Assembly: GCA_903927495.1 (NCBI GenBank)
Contig: CAIYNH010000778.1
Location: 1 to 13,151, forward strand
DNA length: 13,151 bases
Direction of reading: 5' to 3'
DNA from: an uncultured beta proteobacterium
GTDB taxonomy: Bacteria > Pseudomonadota > Gammaproteobacteria > Burkholderiales > Burkholderiaceae_C
Part shown: positions 1 to 7,377 of the stretch, one piece after another
Layout: every line of letters starts with the position of its first letter
Position numbering within the stretch: the first letter of the stretch is position 1
Program-made: the position numbers and the translations under genes
Notes under the pieces: generated by a model
Told to the model about the DNA's origin: nothing
The model's input: the letters and a program-made list of their open reading frames with translations, nothing else
Databases searched by the model: none

Positions 1-1635
1 GGTGGCACCACGACCTTTGCAGGTGCAGTGGGTGCAGTTACTGCTCTGACCAGCGTGACGACCAACGGTGCTGGAACTACGGCCATCAACGGCGGTGTGG
101 TTAACACCACAGCGGCGCAGACCTACGGTGATGCAGTGACCCTTGGAGTTGACACGACATTGACCTCGACGGGCTCTGGCAATGTTACGCTGGCTTCCTC
201 GGTGAATGGGGCTAAGTCATTGTTAGTGAATACCGCCGGGGCAACGACTTTTGGTGGCTCAATTGGCGGTACAGCACCGTTGACAAGCGTGACGACAGAT
301 GCTCCAGGCACCTCGGTCATTGCTGCTGGAGTTACCGTGACCACGACTGGTAGCCAGGTCTATAACGATGCTGTATCGGCACCGGGTGCGGTTAGTTTGA
401 TCTCCACTGCGGGCGGCAACATTTCCGCTACCAATGCTGGTAATAACTTCGTAGGGAGTGTTGATACACAAGGCACCAACGTAGCCTTGGTCGATGGCAC
501 CGGCGGCATCATTCTGGGTACGACAACGGCTACTGGCACACTCAATGTGTCTAGTACCGGCGGTGCCGTCACAGAAACAGGTGTGGCAACGGTGACTGGT
601 ACGACCACCTTGGCGGCGACCGCTGCTGGCACTCCGGCGGACATCACACTTATGAACGTCGGCAACGACTTCATTGGCGCGGTGACGGTGACCGGTGCCA
701 ACGTGTCGTTGACTGACAAGAATGACCTGCGTTTGGGTGGCGTGTCGGCGGTGACTGGTAACCTGGTTGCCACGGCAACTGGCGTGCTGGACAACGCAGG
801 TGATGCGGTGATTAATGTGGCGGGTAACAGTAGCCTGACTGGAGCGTCGATCAACATCGGCAATTCTGCAGTTGGCAGTAACCCTGACACCTTCAACACC
901 GCTACGCTGACCTTCAATGCCACCGGTGCAGTCAATATTGCTGAAGACAGCGCCTCCGTGGTCACAGGTGCCAATACTGCGGGTACGCTGACCTTGCGCA
1001 CTACCGGCAATCTGGACTCCGACACGGCGATGACTGGTATCACCATTACCGGCAACGCAGTCAGCCTGCTGGCGGGTGGTGTTATTGGTGGCATACCGAC
1101 CGAGGTGGGTGAGTTGGGCAGCGTAATTCGCAACGGCGTGTCTTACGATCCGTTTGGTCCGGTCAACGCACCGAAGGCGATCATCACAGTGAGCGCCAAT
1201 GCCTTTGATGCCAACAATGTGTCGGTTGACATTGTGGGCACCAGCATTGATGGCCGTTTGGCACTGACAGCGCCAAACGTACCTTCTACCGCGGTGCTGT
1301 TGAATGGCCTGAGCATGACACCGGTGCCGTTTGTCAAGGGCCTGGTTCCAACCTCGGGCATGGCCGCAGCGCTGGTGTCTGCCGCCAACACCATTAATAC
1401 CGGTAACGGTATTTTGGAAGTTGGTGGTGCTACCACCACGGCTAATGTCTTCATGGCGGGTGCTTTCCCGTCTGAGAGCGTAAGCCAGCAGATGACGGCT
1501 GGTGTGGGCTCGATCGGCATGGTTCGCCCGATGGTGAAACTGCAGGGTATTGGTGTTAGCGTGTCGCCAGAAGTGGTGACCGCTGTGCAACGCCAGGACG
1601 AAGAACTGAAGAAGCGCGCTGCAGCCCAGAAGTAA
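1..1635 (+). CDS. Large beta-strand-repeat adhesin (filamentous-haemagglutinin-like), C-terminal part
   Basis: The frame is open from base 1 to the TAA at 1633-1635 (544 codons), so the 5' end lies outside the window. The protein is almost entirely Gly/Ala/Thr/Val/Asn/Ser with very few charged residues, and alternates short beta-strand segments with turns. Two kinds of internal repeat are visible: a roughly 78-residue unit with the motif LTSVTT (codons from 46 and 280), and a roughly 74-residue unit with N-x-GN-x-F-x-G-x-V followed by a NVxLxD motif (near 433 and 655). This composition is typical of secreted parallel beta-helix exoproteins of the two-partner secretion type. The last ~50 residues change character and end in a charged segment rich in Glu and Lys. 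No autotransporter beta-barrel or LPXTG-like anchor is seen, which favours export by a separate TpsB pore. Surface attachment or biofilm function is inferred from the family; the ligand is unknown. Confidence 0.75.
   Translation, partial: GGTTTFAGAVGAVTALTSVTTNGAGTTAINGGVVNTTAAQTYGDAVTLGVDTTLTSTGSGNVTLASSVNGAKSLLVNTAGATTFGGSIGGTAPLTSVTTDAPGTSVIAAGVTVTTTGSQVYNDAVSAPGAVSLISTAGGNISATNAGNNFVGSVDTQGTNVALVDGTGGIILGTTTATGTLNVSSTGGAVTETGVATVTGTTTLAATAAGTPADITLMNVGNDFIGAVTVTGANVSLTDKNDLRLGGVSAVTGNLVATATGVLDNAGDAVINVAGNSSLTGASINIGNSAVGSNPDTFNTATLTFNATGAVNIAEDSASVVTGANTAGTLTLRTTGNLDSDTAMTGITITGNAVSLLAGGVIGGIPTEVGELGSVIRNGVSYDPFGPVNAPKAIITVSANAFDANNVSVDIVGTSIDGRLALTAPNVPSTAVLLNGLSMTPVPFVKGLVPTSGMAAALVSAANTINTGNGILEVGGATTTANVFMAGAFPSESVSQQMTAGVGSIGMVRPMVKLQGIGVSVSPEVVTAVQRQDEELKKRAAAQK
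10..375 (+). repeat. Tandem repeat unit of about 234-237 bp inside the adhesin
   Basis: Copy 1 starts at ACGACCTTTG (10) and copy 2 at ACGACTTTTG (244). Both contain the LTSVTT codons (46 and 280, exactly 234 bases apart) and a later QTYGDAV/QVYNDAV segment (about 121-138 and 358-375). The DNA has diverged, so this is an old duplication rather than a recent slippage product. The unit probably continues upstream of the window. Confidence 0.65.
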
Positions 1636-1648
1636 ACTTGGATGCACC

Positions 1649-1672
1649 CCGGCACCTGACCCTAGGTGCCGG
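1649..1672 (+). terminator. Perfect 9-bp hairpin just after the adhesin stop
   Basis: CCGGCACCT (1649-1657) and AGGTGCCGG (1664-1672) are perfect inverted arms with a six-base loop, 13 bases after the adhesin stop. There is no T-run after it, so alone it is not a canonical Rho-independent terminator. It may protect the mRNA 3' end or assist the second hairpin downstream. Confidence 0.45.
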
Positions 1673-1691
1673 TAAGTGCCACTCAGTCAAG

Positions 1692-1725
1692 AAGCCCAAT
1701 CAGTTTCAAACTGCTTGGGCTTTTT
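1692..1725 (+). terminator. Rho-independent terminator of the adhesin gene
   Basis: AAGCCCAA (1692-1699) pairs with TTGGGCTT (1715-1722). The inner arms CAGTTT (1701-1706) and AAACTG (1708-1713) can extend the stem after a T-C mismatch, and a T5 run lies at 1721-1725. It sits 57 bases after the adhesin stop and fits the classical terminator form well. Confidence 0.8.
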
Positions 1726-1896
1726 GCTGGGCTTGGTTCGGCCTCGGTTTTTCTGTTCTGTCAGAAACTAAATAACCAAACCTGATAGGTTAAAATGATT
1801 TGGAAATATGCGAATATTGAAGCAGGAATTTGACCTAATGATGACTGTCCGCCGCATCTGACCTTCGTTTGTAAGGCAGACGGGTGGACTGCACGA

Positions 1897-2228
1897 ATGG
1901 CGTTCTCAATGGTCACGACTCATGTTGGTCCGATAGATATCAAGCCCGTGAAAAATGCCCCAAGCTTGAGCTTGATCAATGAATTGGCAGTTCAAGTTGT
2001 GGAGCATCGCAATCAGTGTCGAGATCATTGGTGGAAGACCCAGAATTCGGAGTGCTTAGACAATAAGAAGTAGAACGGATTGGTGTAGGACTTGTAGCAC
2101 TTAGCAAGGCGGTAAGCGCTACTGGTGTTGTGGTGTCTAGTTCAGGGACATACCAGTCCAGCTGTGTGACGGTTCAAGTGAAGTGGTCAGATGGGTCCAT
2201 GACAGTTGAGCAAGTGAAGGAGTGTTGA
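1897..2228 (+). pseudogene. Possible small gene split by a -1 frame change, unknown function
   Basis: The 594-base gap between adhesin and DUF2442 gene is not empty. One frame runs from ATG 1897 to TAG 2071-2073 (58 codons) and ends in a charged, Cys/Trp-containing segment (HRNQCRDHWWKTQ). A second frame, shifted by -1, is open from 2067 to TGA 2226-2228 (53 codons), has no good start of its own and reads like protein (for example VQVKWSDGSMTVEQVKEC). Its stop lies one base before the ATG of the DUF2442 gene, a typical operon spacing. Joined, the two halves would make about 111 residues. A sequencing error, a recent frameshift mutation or programmed frameshifting in the A/G-rich stretch near 2062-2072 could each explain it. 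I recognise no family. The first frame has only a weak ribosome site (GGA at 1886-1888). Confidence 0.35.
2217..2222 (+). promoter_or_regulatory. Strong ribosome binding site of the DUF2442 gene
   Basis: AAGGAG, seven bases before ATG 2230, fixes this start. It lies inside the last codons of the preceding open frame. Confidence 0.75.
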
Positions 2229-2229
2229 T

Positions 2230-2649
2230 ATGAATGAATTATTTTCACCAGAAGAATACCAGTGTGCGTTAAATCATGGCTTGGCTGCGATGCAGGAGCC
2301 CTATGCGGATAAGGCCCGATTCAATTCGAAAAGCCGCGTGCTGGCGATTGAGTATTCAAACGGCATGACAGTGAGCTTTGATGTCAGGAGGAGTCCGATT
2401 TTGAGTAAACATCAAGATGCGGATTTTTCTGATCCTTATGTCACACCTGGCGGTGACGGCTTACTTTTCGAAAGGGCTAATCTTTCATTTGCAGTCGTGG
2501 GACTTGTTGGGCCTTTTTTGCCTGAAAGTTTGGCTCGTCAAAAAATTGCATCCGTGCTTGGGAAAATTCGCAGCCCTAAGAAAGCGCTTGCGTCCAAAAA
2601 CAATGGTGTGAAGGGCGGTAGGCCTAAAAAACTTTTGGAACTCGCTTGA
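2230..2649 (+). CDS. DUF2442 domain protein
   Basis: A 139-residue protein with the layout of DUF2442: a domain over residues ~15-105 including the beta-strand segment LAIEYSNGMTVSF (38-50) and FERANLSFAVVGLV (80-93), then a basic C-terminal tail with SPKK (115-118) and NNGVKGGRPKK (124-134). The KGGRPKK tail is a recurrent end in this family and looks like an AT-hook-style DNA-contact segment. DUF2442 proteins are often found beside DUF4160 proteins and are suspected to belong to toxin-antitoxin-like pairs; no DUF4160 gene is visible here. The start is fixed by AAGGAG at 2217-2222. The stop TGA is immediately followed by the ATG of the ABC ATPase gene, so translation is likely coupled. Base composition is more AT-rich than in the neighbours, which suggests transfer. 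The molecular function is not known. Confidence 0.75.
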   Translation: MNELFSPEEYQCALNHGLAAMQEPYADKARFNSKSRVLAIEYSNGMTVSFDVRRSPILSKHQDADFSDPYVTPGGDGLLFERANLSFAVVGLVGPFLPESLARQKIASVLGKIRSPKKALASKNNGVKGGRPKKLLELA

Positions 2650-3402
2650 ATGTCTGATTTTATTATTTCGGTTGAGCACCTTTTCAAGTCGGTGACTGAC
2701 TCCACTGGCACCCTTGACATCTTGCGCGATGTTGATTTTGCTCTGCGCGCGCGGGAAACGGTGGCGATTATTGGGGCTTCGGGCTCGGGCAAAAGTACGC
2801 TGTTGTCGATCATTGCCGGGCTTGACACCCCAAGCCGTGGCACGGTGCGCTTGGCCGGGCAGGATTTGTTTGCCATGGATGAAGACGCACGGGCCGAGCT
2901 GCGGTCAAAAAAAGTGGGTTTTGTTTTTCAGAGTTTTCAACTTCTGGCAAACCTGACGGCGCTGGAAAACGTGATGCTACCGCTGGAACTGGCTGGCCGA
3001 CGGGATGCCCGCAAATTGGCCACAGAAATGCTGGCGCGGGTGGGCTTGGCGCAGCGTTTGGGGCATTACCCCAAGGTGCTCTCAGGCGGTGAGCAGCAGC
3101 GCGTGGCGTTGGCACGGGCCTTTGTAGTGCAACCTGCGGTGCTGTTGGCCGATGAGCCTACCGGCAGCCTGGACTTCGCCACTGGTGAGACGGTGATGGC
3201 GCTGATGTTTGACCTGAACCTGGAACTGGGCACGACCCTGGTGCTGGTGACGCACGACCGCGCCATCGCCAAGCGCTGCCAGCGCTGCATCACCATCGAA
3301 GGGGGGCAGGTGGTGTTGCCAACTTCGCCAACCTCGTCAGCGCATAACGCAGGCAGTGGGGAATACTCGGAGGCTGTTTTGGGTGCTGTCGGATTGTCTT
3401 GA
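2650..3402 (+). CDS. ABC transporter ATP-binding protein, YbbA/LolD type
   Basis: A 250-residue ATPase with all nucleotide-binding motifs: Walker A GASGSGKST (42-50), Q-loop Gln94, signature LSGGEQQRVALARA (144-157), Walker B VLLADE (164-169), D-loop SLD (173-175) and switch His202. The VGFVFQSF segment and the run near MDEDARAELRSKKVGF resemble E. coli YbbA, a subgroup of the MacB/LolD ATPases. These work with FtsX-like permeases that drive lipoprotein or peptide movement by mechanotransmission rather than classical import. No permease is encoded here: the next gene is on the opposite strand. No TesA-type esterase, the usual neighbour of ybbA, is in the window. The last ~28 residues are a low-complexity Ser/Thr/Ala/Gly tail outside the domain. 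The start directly abuts the DUF2442 stop and lacks a good ribosome site, so expression probably depends on that gene. Confidence 0.85.
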   Translation: MSDFIISVEHLFKSVTDSTGTLDILRDVDFALRARETVAIIGASGSGKSTLLSIIAGLDTPSRGTVRLAGQDLFAMDEDARAELRSKKVGFVFQSFQLLANLTALENVMLPLELAGRRDARKLATEMLARVGLAQRLGHYPKVLSGGEQQRVALARAFVVQPAVLLADEPTGSLDFATGETVMALMFDLNLELGTTLVLVTHDRAIAKRCQRCITIEGGQVVLPTSPTSSAHNAGSGEYSEAVLGAVGLS

Positions 3403-3431
3403 ATTTGCTATCGTTTATATAGCTACTATCG

Positions 3432-3461
3432 CTAGCGCTACAAGCTCTAGAAGTCTTTTTT
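3432..3461 (+). terminator. Probable terminator after the ABC ATPase gene; resembles a Comamonadaceae intergenic repeat
   Basis: CTAGCGCT (3432-3439) pairs with AGCTCTAG (3443-3450) with one C-T mismatch and a three-base loop, and a T6 run lies at 3456-3461. The wider stretch 3406-3461 (GCTATC, ATAGCTAC, GCTAGCGCTA) resembles from memory a short AGCGCT-containing intergenic repeat common in Comamonadaceae; that match is unverified. It sits between convergent genes, where a terminator is expected. Confidence 0.5.
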
Positions 3462-3491
3462 ATACTCTGTTTTAAAGCCTAATTATGTGCT

Positions 3492-3902
3492 TTAGCGTTT
3501 GCTGGTTGCGAGTTTGGCATGAAGTGCCAAAATCATTTTTTCGACATTCAAATGGTTCATTTGGCATCGGTCGTGCTGCGGCAGCAAGGTTACATTGACA
3601 CGCGGCCCGATGCGCGGCGAAAAATCATTCAGCAGGTCGGCAAGTGCTTGGCCAAATTGCCCTTTGCCTTGTTTGGAGGGTAAATCGTGGGCGGGTTTGG
3701 CCACAATGCTGATGTCGCCCTGGCCATCAATGCTCAAGGGCAGGGCCAATTCAACGTTGCACCCGAGCGCCAGTTCTTTGAGTGCTTTGGCTAAAGCGGC
3801 TTCTCGCAATGCCGCGTGCTGTACTGAGGTGACCCGGCCGTTTAGCGCCTGTTCATTGGCTTGTTTCAAACGATCGACTGCGGCGATGAACCTGAGAGGC
3901 AT
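3492..3902 (-). CDS. Hypothetical protein, 136 residues
   Basis: I do not recognise this protein. The frame is open up to 4112, but the start chosen is ATG at 3902-3900: GGA lies seven bases upstream of it, and the longer reading would overlap the 3' end of the hybrid kinase with an implausible Pro/Arg/Ser-rich leader. The N-terminal half (residues ~1-55) is Ala/Leu/Lys/Gln-rich and probably helical. The middle has a strand-like segment (VELALPLSIDG, then ISIVAKPAHDL), and the C-terminal part contains LLPQHDRCQMNHLN before a final helix. No signal peptide or membrane segment is seen, so it is probably cytosolic. It follows the hybrid kinase on the same strand after a 112-base gap and could be transcribed with it. 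Confidence 0.55.
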   Translation of the reverse strand: MPLRFIAAVDRLKQANEQALNGRVTSVQHAALREAALAKALKELALGCNVELALPLSIDGQGDISIVAKPAHDLPSKQGKGQFGQALADLLNDFSPRIGPRVNVTLLPQHDRCQMNHLNVEKMILALHAKLATSKR

Positions 3903-4014
3903 AAGTGTTCCGTGAGTGAAGCCGTTGATTTTAGGCTGGCTTGGCGACAATTTTCGAATGAAAACGGGTAGAAATACGCTGTTCGCTGACTCGACATTGA
4001 TGCTGTTTGAAGAC

Positions 4015-6333
4015 TTAAAAGCCCGAGAAAAATGTCTGTGCCTCGGACGGCAACCAGCGGGCCAAGGCGCTCCTGAGTGCGCCAAGGGCAATCGGTTTGG
4101 TGAGAAAATCATCCATGCCGACAGCTAGGCAGTGCTGGCGGTCTTCTTCAAAAGCATCAGCGGTGAGGGCAATGATCGGCAGACGTGGTTTCGCATTGTC
4201 AGCTTCCCATTGTCTGATTTTTTCAGTGGCACCGTAGCCGTCCAGCACCGGCATGTTCAGATCCATAAGGATCAAGTCTGGGAGCTTGCCGGCTTCGCCT
4301 TGAATGATGGCCGCAACTGCCTGCTGACCATCGACTGCCAGCGTCATTGTCAGTCCCAGTGTGCTTAGCAGCGACTTGATGACCAGGGCATTCACCGGAT
4401 TGTCCTCAGCTACCAGCAGGTGGCCTTGCAACGGGTTGTTGTTTGCCTCTGGGTGGGGCTGTTCGGGGCCGGTGCGCGCAGTGCTGCGACTGTCTTGTTG
4501 ATCGGTGACGATTCTGGTTTGGATACGAAAGCTGAAAGTGGAGCCAATTCCCGTCTCGCTGTTTACCCCGACGTCGCCCCCCATGGCACGGGCCAATTGG
4601 CGCACGATGGATAGGCCAAGCCCACTGCCACCAAATTCGCGGGTGGTGGAACTGTCGGCTTGTGAGAATGGTTTGAACAGCAGCTCGATTTTGTCGGCGG
4701 CGATGCCGATGCCGGAGTCCTGCACCGAAAATTCGAGCCAAGCCGTTTGGTCCTCGCGCTGGGTTTGCTCACATCGCATGTGTATGCTACCCCGGGCGGT
4801 GAATTTGATGGCGTTGCCGATCAGATTGGCCAGCATCTGGCGCAGTCGGTGTGAGTCAGCCAGGTAGCGTTGCGCCGCTGGGCCTTGCCAGTGGTAGTCG
4901 AGCTGCACGCCTTTGGCTAGCGCGGCACTGGCAAACAGGTTGCAGGTTTCGTGCATCAGTGTTTTGGGAGAAAACGCAGTACTTTCCAGTTGGAACTTGC
5001 CGGCTTCGATTTTTGATATATCCAGAATATCGTTCAGCAGCTTCAGCAGGGTTTGTCCGCTCGAGAGAATCGTGCGGGCGTAGTCGGCTCGCTCAGACTC
5101 ATGCAGATTGGGGTGCAGAAGCATTTGCGCCATTCCCAAAATGCCGTTCATCGGGGTCCGGATTTCGTGGCTCATGGTGGCTAAAAATCGGCTCTTGGCC
5201 AGGTTTGCGGCTACTGCTTGATGGCGAACATCACGCAGCAAACTTTCGTTGGCCTTGCGCGTGGAGATGTCTTGATGGGTGCCTGATACCAGCAGCGGTT
5301 TTCCGTCTGGCGTGCGACTTGCGACCCGGCCCTGGTCATGTACCCAGACCCAGTGCCCGGCTTTGTGACGCATGCGGGCTTCGCAGTCGTAATAGGGCAG
5401 ATCGCCGATAAAGTGCTTTTCCAGCAACGCGCCAGACAATTTCATGTCATCCGGGTGCACCAGCTTGACCCAGGTATCAATCGATACTGGTGCCAATTCT
5501 TCTAGTGTGTAGCCGACAATTTCGGCCCAGCGTGGGTTAAATATGGCTGCACCAGTCTGTACATTCCACTCCCATGTGCCCACATGGGTGCCTTCAATAA
5601 TGTTGGCCAAGCGTTGCTGCTCTTGGTTGAGTGTTGCTTGGGCAGCACAGATGGCCTCGGCCATGTGGTTAAAGGCATCAATCACGCGGCGCAATTCCGG
5701 ACTGCCCTCGGGGGTCAGTCGCAGGTTCAGGTTGCCGCTTGCCAAAGCCTGGGCTCCTGCTTCCAACTGTGCCAAAGGGCGCAGACCCTGGCGTAGTACC
5801 AGCCAGATGCCGATGAAATCGAGCGTCAGCGCCAGCAGCAAGATTTGGAGTTGGCTGCTCAGGTGTGACCAGGCCCGGCCAGCCAGATGCCGTGATGTCA
5901 TCTGCAAGTGAATCTGACCGTACTTGCGTCCGCCCACCACGACTGGAACATTGCCATCGATGTTGGTGAATTTGAACAGCTCCACGAACCAGGCCGGCGC
6001 TTGTGCTGCAGTTGACACTTGATTGCTGCTCAGGCGTGTACCGACATGGTCCTGGAATACCACCGAATAAATCGACGGGTTGACGACCACGCTGTCAAGA
6101 CTTTGTTGCAGTGCTGAGAAATCTCCCACCACCACCGTTTCGGCCAGCATGGCCGGTAGCGTCTTAAGCCCATGTTCGAGTTCGGTGCGCAGATCAGCCT
6201 GGATTTCTGTTGCCTCCTGACGGGCTGAGCCGACCAGCATCACCGTGCCGGCGAGCAACAGGGCGACACTGGTGGTGACCAGCAGTCGGCCACCGAAGGA
6301 GAGGCTTGCCCACCAGGAGTCAGTGGTTTTCAT
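4015..6333 (-). CDS. Hybrid sensor histidine kinase (HAMP-PAS-HisKA-HATPase-REC)
   Basis: A 772-residue inner-membrane kinase. Order: membrane segment 1 (~15-35), periplasmic domain (~36-158), membrane segment 2 (~160-181), HAMP (~180-235), PAS_3-type PAS (~240-360, with NPRWAEIVGYTLEEL and a PAC end GTHQDIS), HisKA with H-box SHEIRTPMNG and phospho-acceptor His389, HATPase with N-box Asn507, G1 DSGIGI (539-544), F-box FKPF and G2 GSGLGLSI (569-576), then a receiver domain (~638-762) with acidic pair Glu643/Asp644, phospho-acceptor Asp691 in LMDLNMP, Thr724 and Lys746. All catalytic residues are present. There is no output domain and no Hpt domain, so signal must leave through a separate Hpt protein or regulator. 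The ATG lies three bases after the stop of the PhnD-like gene, which suggests coupled translation and that the binding protein feeds the periplasmic domain. Confidence 0.92.
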   Translation of the reverse strand: MKTTDSWWASLSFGGRLLVTTSVALLLAGTVMLVGSARQEATEIQADLRTELEHGLKTLPAMLAETVVVGDFSALQQSLDSVVVNPSIYSVVFQDHVGTRLSSNQVSTAAQAPAWFVELFKFTNIDGNVPVVVGGRKYGQIHLQMTSRHLAGRAWSHLSSQLQILLLALTLDFIGIWLVLRQGLRPLAQLEAGAQALASGNLNLRLTPEGSPELRRVIDAFNHMAEAICAAQATLNQEQQRLANIIEGTHVGTWEWNVQTGAAIFNPRWAEIVGYTLEELAPVSIDTWVKLVHPDDMKLSGALLEKHFIGDLPYYDCEARMRHKAGHWVWVHDQGRVASRTPDGKPLLVSGTHQDISTRKANESLLRDVRHQAVAANLAKSRFLATMSHEIRTPMNGILGMAQMLLHPNLHESERADYARTILSSGQTLLKLLNDILDISKIEAGKFQLESTAFSPKTLMHETCNLFASAALAKGVQLDYHWQGPAAQRYLADSHRLRQMLANLIGNAIKFTARGSIHMRCEQTQREDQTAWLEFSVQDSGIGIAADKIELLFKPFSQADSSTTREFGGSGLGLSIVRQLARAMGGDVGVNSETGIGSTFSFRIQTRIVTDQQDSRSTARTGPEQPHPEANNNPLQGHLLVAEDNPVNALVIKSLLSTLGLTMTLAVDGQQAVAAIIQGEAGKLPDLILMDLNMPVLDGYGATEKIRQWEADNAKPRLPIIALTADAFEEDRQHCLAVGMDDFLTKPIALGALRSALARWLPSEAQTFFSGF

Positions 6334-6336
6334 GGG

Positions 6337-7188
6337 CTACTTGAGCCCCAGAATCGCTGTATTTTTGTAAAAGTCGACATAGCTTTTGTAGTCACCGGGT
6401 TTGGATGCCATAAAGCCATAAGGTGGCTTGTCTCCGACCACTTTTGCGGTCTCCTGAAGTATGCGCAGGCCTTCGCTGTCGTGCTCCATTCCGTCGATTG
6501 CGGCCATGACTTGTTCCACCACGGCACGGGGTACGCGCGCGTTGACGGCAATGGGCAGGTTGTTGAATGGGGCAGACTCCCACAGCACCCGATACTTGAG
6601 GCCCTCGCGATTGGCAAAGGCTTGCATGACCTGGTTGTTGACCCCGGCTGCAAGCACCCGTCCGGCCTTCAGTTGGCCCATGATGCCTTCCTGATTGCCA
6701 CCGAATACGGGTATCACGCTGATACCTTGGCGCTGCAGCTGATTCAGTGGCACAGCATAGCCGACAAAAGCACCTTGCGAGGGGAAACCTACTTCACGGC
6801 CACGCAGGTCATGCAGGCTCTTGATGGGCGAATCGGCAAGGGTGACGATTTGTCCGGTAATGGCTTCAGCCAGGGGCCGCAGGATCACTTGGTAATTGGC
6901 CCGCGCCATTTTGGGTTCAAAAATGGTGTTGGAATAGACAAAGTCGTACTCCCCCTTTTCGATCGCATCGTTTGATTCTGGGGCGCTGCGGGCGATCTTT
7001 AGGCTGAGTTGCACCCCCGTTTTATCCGCCACATAGCCCAGCATCGGATTCCAATATTGGGCTGTCAGTACCACACTGCGTTGTGACAATACGCCGAATG
7101 AATAACTCTCGGCGTGTGCCGGGTTGGCCCATGATGTGCTTAGGTATAGGCCAAGAAGGATTCGTGTGACAGTTGAAAGTGAATTCAT
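6337..7188 (-). CDS. PhnD-like periplasmic substrate-binding protein, probable sensor partner
   Basis: A 283-residue secreted protein of the phosphate/phosphite/phosphonate (PhnD/SsuA/transferrin-like) binding fold. A signal peptide is clear: TRILLGLYLS hydrophobic core and AHA|E cleavage near residue 26. Family features are YDFVYSNTIFEP (81-92), LRGREVGFPSQGAFVGY (128-144), GGNQEGIMGQLKAG (163-176), AAGVNNQV (180-187) and APFNNLPI (206-213). ATG 7188 is preferred over the in-frame TTG at 7200 because GAGAG lies upstream of it and the signal peptide then has normal length. No ABC permease or ATPase is adjacent; the next gene is a membrane hybrid kinase. The known AioX-AioS pair uses a PhnD-fold protein to present arsenite to a kinase. 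The mature protein here has no cysteine, so a Cys-based arsenite site like that of AioX is absent. An oxyanion ligand is possible but unproven. Confidence 0.85.
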   Translation of the reverse strand: MNSLSTVTRILLGLYLSTSWANPAHAESYSFGVLSQRSVVLTAQYWNPMLGYVADKTGVQLSLKIARSAPESNDAIEKGEYDFVYSNTIFEPKMARANYQVILRPLAEAITGQIVTLADSPIKSLHDLRGREVGFPSQGAFVGYAVPLNQLQRQGISVIPVFGGNQEGIMGQLKAGRVLAAGVNNQVMQAFANREGLKYRVLWESAPFNNLPIAVNARVPRAVVEQVMAAIDGMEHDSEGLRILQETAKVVGDKPPYGFMASKPGDYKSYVDFYKNTAILGLK

Positions 7189-7200
7189 GATTGCTCTCAA

Positions 7201-7377
7201 ATATATAGCTGCCTATGCAGTTTTGGCTTGGTTTGGAGGCCATTTATTCTATGGTTAAGAAGCATGTCTGGGCTTGTTCATCGCCGCCATATTATTGACA
7301 TTGTCATGGCTCGCAGGCACCCTTGCCAGGGCAGTCTCTGGCACCGCATTGGTGTTGGTCCACGGTGAGTTGCTGGG
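7201..7377. other. Intergenic region between kinase 3' end and the PhnD-like gene
   Basis: 177 bases upstream of the PhnD-like gene (minus strand), so it should carry its promoter, but I see no convincing -35/-10 pair. It holds a hairpin TGCCAG (7324-7329)/CTGGCA (7338-7343) without a T-run, and a small palindrome TGACA-T-TGTCA (7296-7306) that could be an operator. A plus-strand open frame from TTG 7274 to TAA 7379-7381 would give a 35-residue hydrophobic peptide; with no ribosome site it is not called. Confidence 0.4.

Noticed and set aside
259..1647. Long minus-strand open frame (462 codons) opposite the adhesin
   Set aside because: It is Arg/His/Cys-rich with no domain character and mirrors the biased codon use of the repeat protein on the plus strand.
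3903..4112. N-terminal extension of the 136-residue hypothetical protein
   Set aside because: It overlaps the kinase 3' end, has an implausible composition, and the internal ATG at 3902 has a better ribosome site.
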